Positions 5,474 to 7,808 of a stretch of DNA of 7,808 bases are shown in pieces; the first letter of the stretch is position 1; every line of letters begins with the position of its first letter. Under the pieces are notes generated by a model that was not told the DNA's origin, made no database searches, and saw nothing but the letters and a program-made list of their open reading frames with translations. The stretch is from JBBRLG01 sp038231495 (GTDB taxonomy: Bacteria; Planctomycetota; Planctomycetia; Gemmatales; Gemmataceae), in contig JBBRLG010000365.1 in NCBI GenBank assembly GCA_038231495.1, forward strand, positions 1-7,808. Reading direction: 5' to 3'. Made by a program: the position numbers and the translations under genes.

Positions 5474-7399
5474 TCACTCCCCCCCTTGCGAAGGGGGGGT
5501 AAGGGGGGTGGGGTTGACAACCGCGATCGCGACCGGACGGCGTAGCCGTAGCCGCCACAGTCGTCGCCCGACGGCGTGGACGAGGCCGAAGAAGCCGCGC
5601 CGTTGAAAGCAAAGGCGGACTCGCTGGTACAGTCGAAGCACTTGACCCGGTTCCGGCGGCGCACGAAAAGACTGCCGTGCCGCCACGTCAACCAAGTCGG
5701 CGTCGATCCGGGCTTTCAGTAATTGCAAGGTCTCGTCTCGGTCTCTGACCAGTAAGCGCTCGGCCTCTGCTTCCCGATCGAGGAGATGTTGCAGTTCCGG
5801 CACCTTATGCCACACTTCCTCCCGGAGATGGTTGAATCGACCGCTCGCAGTCCAGTGGCCAACAAAGGTCTTGCGGTCGCGCTCGAAAAGCGCCGCGTCC
5901 AGCTGGTCGCCCGTAGCCGCAAGCGGCTCGCTTGCAGGCTCCCGTCGCCACGGCCTGCAAGCGGGCCGCTTGCGGCTACGGGTGTCCTCGTCCAGCTGGT
6001 CGCCGTAGGGCAGCGGAACGTTGGTAAGACTCGTCACCCGTGCGGCCGGCGTGCAGACGACGCGCAGCCCGGCCTCCCAGACGCGCAGCCCGAAGTCGAT
6101 GCCGCAAAAGTAGCGGTGATAGGTTTCGTCAAAGCGGACGTTGCGACACCGGGCACGGTCGATGAGGACGACCGGGTTGCAAAACGTAAATACCGGGACG
6201 GCCTGTCGAGGCGCCGCGAAAACGGGACTGTGGTGCCCGGAGCCGTCGGGATGAAAGACAACTCCCGCCGATGCCACGTCACCGCCAACGGTTTGAACCA
6301 CGGGCGTCACGACGCCGGTGGCGGCCCCCGTGCTTGCCAACAGGCCGTCCAGCCAGCCCGGACCGACGACCGCTTCGTCGTGCAGCAGCGCGACGAAATC
6401 GGTGCGGGCCTGTTGCAAAAGTCGATTCAACGCGCCCGGCGAACAACCGCCCGGTTGCCGGTGGTCGAGGACGACCAGCTCGAAATTTAGGGTATAAGCT
6501 TCAACCGCATCGACGCACAGGCGACAACGTTCCCCGCGGCTGTCGCCCGTCACGACGGCCACGGTGACGCGCGTGTCCCGGCTCGTCCGCCGGCACGTTG
6601 CCGATTCGACGCGGAGGCGCTCGACGACGCGCAGCGAAGCGGGATCGTCGATTGCCGCCAGCACGCGCCGCCGCCCGGCCGTCGTCGCCACGCGTGCCGT
6701 GTCCTCAATGTGTTCGAGCAAGCGCAGGGCGAGTTCCTTGCGCTCGGGGAAAAGGGCCTCGTAGTGCGGGATGTCGCGGGCCAGCGTCGCCGGGTTTGAA
6801 AGATAGATGGGCGGGCCGTTGGGTTGCTCGACGGCGTTCGCGTGTTCAAAAATAACGTCCGGCAAATAGACCGTCCGCCGCTCGCCGAGCACGCCCAGGA
6901 GGTTAAAAACGTCCTCAATGTGATCGTCGATGCGGTAGCGCAAGTACCCGGTCGGACAAATCCCGCCGGCCAGTTCGCAATACGTCCGCGAGACGGCCGG
7001 GAAGACGCACAGGTGCTCGCGCAGCAGGGTGTCGTTCGTGTGGACCAACACGATTTCGTCCGGGTGGCTGCGAAAAACCTCCCGAATCCGGTCGTCCCAC
7101 CCCCGCGTCCGGGCAGTCACGTCGTCGTTCAGCAGCATGACGACATTGCCCACGGACGCCTCGTAAGCGGTCCTGTTGAGCGAACCCATGGTCCGCCCCG
7201 GCGGGACGACGACGTGGCGCAGGCGCAAAAGGTCGTGTCGCACGGCCCGGCTGTCCGGGTCGTCTTCATCGACAACAAGGACGACTTCGACGGCGTCAGG
7301 GCGCGCGGCCGTCGCCGCCAGACTGTTGAGAAAGCGGCGGAGTTGCACGGCACGGCCCCGCGTGGGCACCAGGAGTGAAAGGGTCGGCGGCGTTGGCAT
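5474..7399 (-). CDS. Tandem-domain family 2-like glycosyltransferase carrying repeat insertions
   Basis: The product has 641 residues. The first GT-A domain (about 6-240) begins TLSLLVPTRGR and carries VVDEDDPDS near 42-50 and NDD at 91-93, in the position of the metal-binding DxD. The second (about 277-516) begins RVTVAVVTGD, has HDE at 340-342 in place of DxD, GIDFGLRVWEAG at 433-444, and the terminal F-x3-W pattern (Phe512, Trp516). A charged, probably coiled-coil segment (529-575) and a basic tail follow. Transfer of a nucleotide-sugar residue to an envelope glycan is the family expectation; the substrate is unknown. Residues 466-496 come from an in-frame palindromic insertion, and residues 629-641 from a G/C repeat. 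The ATG at 7399 has GAGAG 7 bases upstream. The in-frame TTG at 7450 lies upstream of the likely promoter -10 and is rejected. Confidence 0.88.
   Translation of the reverse strand: MPTPPTLSLLVPTRGRAVQLRRFLNSLAATAARPDAVEVVLVVDEDDPDSRAVRHDLLRLRHVVVPPGRTMGSLNRTAYEASVGNVVMLLNDDVTARTRGWDDRIREVFRSHPDEIVLVHTNDTLLREHLCVFPAVSRTYCELAGGICPTGYLRYRIDDHIEDVFNLLGVLGERRTVYLPDVIFEHANAVEQPNGPPIYLSNPATLARDIPHYEALFPERKELALRLLEHIEDTARVATTAGRRRVLAAIDDPASLRVVERLRVESATCRRTSRDTRVTVAVVTGDSRGERCRLCVDAVEAYTLNFELVVLDHRQPGGCSPGALNRLLQQARTDFVALLHDEAVVGPGWLDGLLASTGAATGVVTPVVQTVGGDVASAGVVFHPDGSGHHSPVFAAPRQAVPVFTFCNPVVLIDRARCRNVRFDETYHRYFCGIDFGLRVWEAGLRVVCTPAARVTSLTNVPLPYGDQLDEDTRSRKRPACRPWRREPASEPLAATGDQLDAALFERDRKTFVGHWTASGRFNHLREEVWHKVPELQHLLDREAEAERLLVRDRDETLQLLKARIDADLVDVAARQSFRAPPEPGQVLRLYQRVRLCFQRRGFFGLVHAVGRRLWRLRLRRPVAIAVVNPTPLTPPSQGGE
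5477..5515. repeat. G/C-run hairpin repeat forming the 3' end of the glycosyltransferase gene
   Basis: Seven C plus TT (5479-5487) pair perfectly with AA plus seven G (5491-5499) around the loop GCG. A further G-rich tail, TAAGGGGGGTGGGGTT, follows to 5515. On the minus strand it encodes NPTPLTPPSQGGE and then TGA, a C-terminal tail that I recall from many unrelated proteins where this repeat has run into a coding sequence. The hairpin lies 46 bases past the end of the convergent gene, but neither side has a T-tract, so it is not called a terminator. Confidence 0.75.
5896..6004. repeat. Palindromic element inside the glycosyltransferase gene, flanked by 16-bp direct repeats
   Basis: The inverted arms 5910-5938 and 5954-5982 match at 28 of 29 positions; the exception is T5928 against G5964, a wobble pair in plus-strand RNA. 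The loop has 15 bases. The direct repeats at 5896-5911 and 5989-6004 are identical over 16 bases (CGTCCAGCTGGTCGCC). Their period is 93 bp, exactly 31 codons, so the host frame is kept. In the protein GDQLD appears twice (466-470 and 497-501), with 26 Arg/Pro/Ala-rich residues between. The arm contains GCCGCAAGCGGC, itself a small palindrome. The simplest reading is insertion of a REP-like element with target duplication. Confidence 0.85.
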
Positions 7400-7429
7400 G
7401 TGCCGTCTCTCAAGTGCGGAAAGGTTCCG

Positions 7430-7458
7430 TTTATAACCCAGGCTTCCCAAAGGAGCAA
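7430..7458 (-). promoter_or_regulatory. Possible promoter for the glycosyltransferase gene
   Basis: On the minus strand, TTGCTC (7458-7453) and TATAAA (7435-7430) are separated by 17 bases. The -10 matches 5 of 6 consensus positions and the -35 only its TTG. The start of transcription would fall near 7422, giving a leader of roughly 20-25 bases before the ATG at 7399. This is consistent with the weak GAGAG Shine-Dalgarno site at 7411-7407. Confidence 0.4.
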
Positions 7459-7490
7459 GCCGACTCCCTCGGCGGCGTTGGAAACCGGGC

Positions 7491-7520
7491 TTGACACCCG
7501 CGGCCCGAAGAAACTAGACT
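7491..7520 (+). promoter_or_regulatory. Strong-looking sigma-70-type promoter reading rightward
   Basis: A perfect -35, TTGACA (7491-7496), an 18-base spacer and the -10 TAGACT (7515-7520). Transcription would start near 7527, just before a Shine-Dalgarno site and the ATG at 7556. It is divergent from the glycosyltransferase promoter, about 33 bases away. Confidence 0.5.
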
Positions 7521-7555
7521 CCCCTACCTCCAACCCGGCTCCCGAGGACCGCAGC

Positions 7556-7639
7556 ATGAATCGACAACAGCCGTCCCCTTCGGAACGCTTCGGCCAAAAT
7601 ACCCAATTGCCGTCTTGTAAGAGCGTTCGGAAAAAATGA
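7556..7639 (+). CDS. Short ORF of 27 codons ending inside a MITE-like element; possible small peptide or broken gene
   Basis: The ATG at 7556 has GAGGA (7544-7548) seven bases upstream and a good promoter before that, so the start signals look real. The peptide begins MNRQQPSPSERFGQ, is polar, and has no recognisable domain or signal. Its last six codons and the TGA lie in the left end of the element that begins at 7621. If that element and one TAA repeat are removed in silico, the frame reads Cys-Lys and then TAG, so the ancestral reading frame would also have ended here at 22 codons. It could be a small peptide, a leader for a gene starting beyond the window, or the degraded start of a gene. 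Expression is unproven. Confidence 0.3.
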   Translation: MNRQQPSPSERFGQNTQLPSCKSVRKK

Positions 7640-7776
7640 GATCGCGAAGGCGGCGAGTCCGCAGCGCGAAGCAAGGACGAGCGCGCAATGCCGGGAACCG
7701 TGCCGCTCGGCCTTGCTTCGCGCTGCGGACTCGCAGGCCCGACTGAAGCGCGTCTCATTCTTTCCGGACTCTCTAA
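7618..7776. mobile_element. MITE-like non-autonomous element with 21-bp terminal inverted repeats and TAA direct repeats
   Basis: The 153-bp element spans 7621-7773. The ends at 7621-7641 and 7753-7773 are inverted repeats matching at 18 of 21 positions (left end begins GAGCGTTCGGAAAAAATGAG). TAA flanks both sides (7618-7620 and 7774-7776), as expected for a 3-bp target duplication. A second, perfect 24-bp inverted repeat lies inside (7653-7676 and 7711-7734), and CGAGC (7678-7682) pairs with GCTCG (7705-7709) within its loop, so the whole element can fold into one long hairpin. There is no transposase. A TNA-type 3-bp target fits some IS5-family groups, but that assignment is inference. Confidence 0.7.
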
Positions 7777-7808
7777 GTAGTCAAATCCCCTTGCGGGCGA
7801 TGGATCGC

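Noticed and set aside
5479..5499. The C7TT/AAG7 hairpin as a bidirectional terminator for the convergent genes
   Set aside because: No T-tract follows the stem on either strand and the hairpin is part of a coding sequence; it is better explained as a dispersed repeat.
3751..5691. A 646-codon minus-strand open frame antisense to the membrane/TPR gene
   Set aside because: Its composition is a Leu/Arg/Gln/Val-rich shadow of a high-GC coding strand, with no domain, while the plus-strand frame has clear membrane segments and TPR-like repeats.
5896..6004. A CRISPR-like repeat-spacer unit, because two identical 16-bp repeats surround unique sequence
   Set aside because: There are only two copies, the interval is a palindrome, and the frame of a glycosyltransferase runs through it; no cas gene is present.
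6824..7378. A 184-codon plus-strand frame opposite the glycosyltransferase N-terminal domain
   Set aside because: No start signals or domain features; the minus-strand frame is a clear GT-A domain.

Overview
The window most resembles a high-GC planctomycete, perhaps of the Gemmata/Fimbriiglobus group. This rests on gene style (a thioredoxin-NHL protein, a membrane GT-C-like/TPR giant, lone glycosyltransferases with weak Shine-Dalgarno sites) and on dispersed palindromes of a kind I recall from those genomes. No database search was possible, so the placement is an inference.

Layout. A minus-strand gene (68-1720) encodes an exported thioredoxin-like protein with a CCINC active site and six NHL repeats, like eukaryotic NHLRC2. 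It has a good Shine-Dalgarno site that fixes its start, and a likely intrinsic terminator at 1-28. A divergent intergenic region (1721-2028) holds its putative promoter and a perfect 29-bp inverted repeat. The plus-strand gene (2029-5433) encodes a 1134-residue protein: an N-terminal multi-pass membrane half resembling GT-C glycosyltransferases and a C-terminal TPR-like half. Forty bases later, convergent to it, a minus-strand gene (5474-7399) encodes a protein with two GT-A (family 2-like) glycosyltransferase domains. The right end (7400-7808) has divergent promoters, a short plus-strand ORF with good expression signals, and a 153-bp MITE-like element with 21-bp terminal inverted repeats and TAA direct repeats.

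The three large genes show no tight operon. Genes 2 and 3 could both work in envelope glycan or glycoprotein synthesis, but only broad fold class supports this. The best discovery candidate is inside the glycosyltransferase gene. A 29-bp-arm palindrome sits between exact 16-bp direct repeats, the repeat period is 93 bp (31 codons), and the reading frame stays open. This looks like an in-frame REP-like insertion into a coding sequence, analogous in outcome to the Rickettsia palindromic elements. The same gene also takes its last 13 codons from a second G/C-rich dispersed repeat. Four repeat elements in 7.8 kb, with no transposase in view, suggest a genome populated by elements mobilised in trans.
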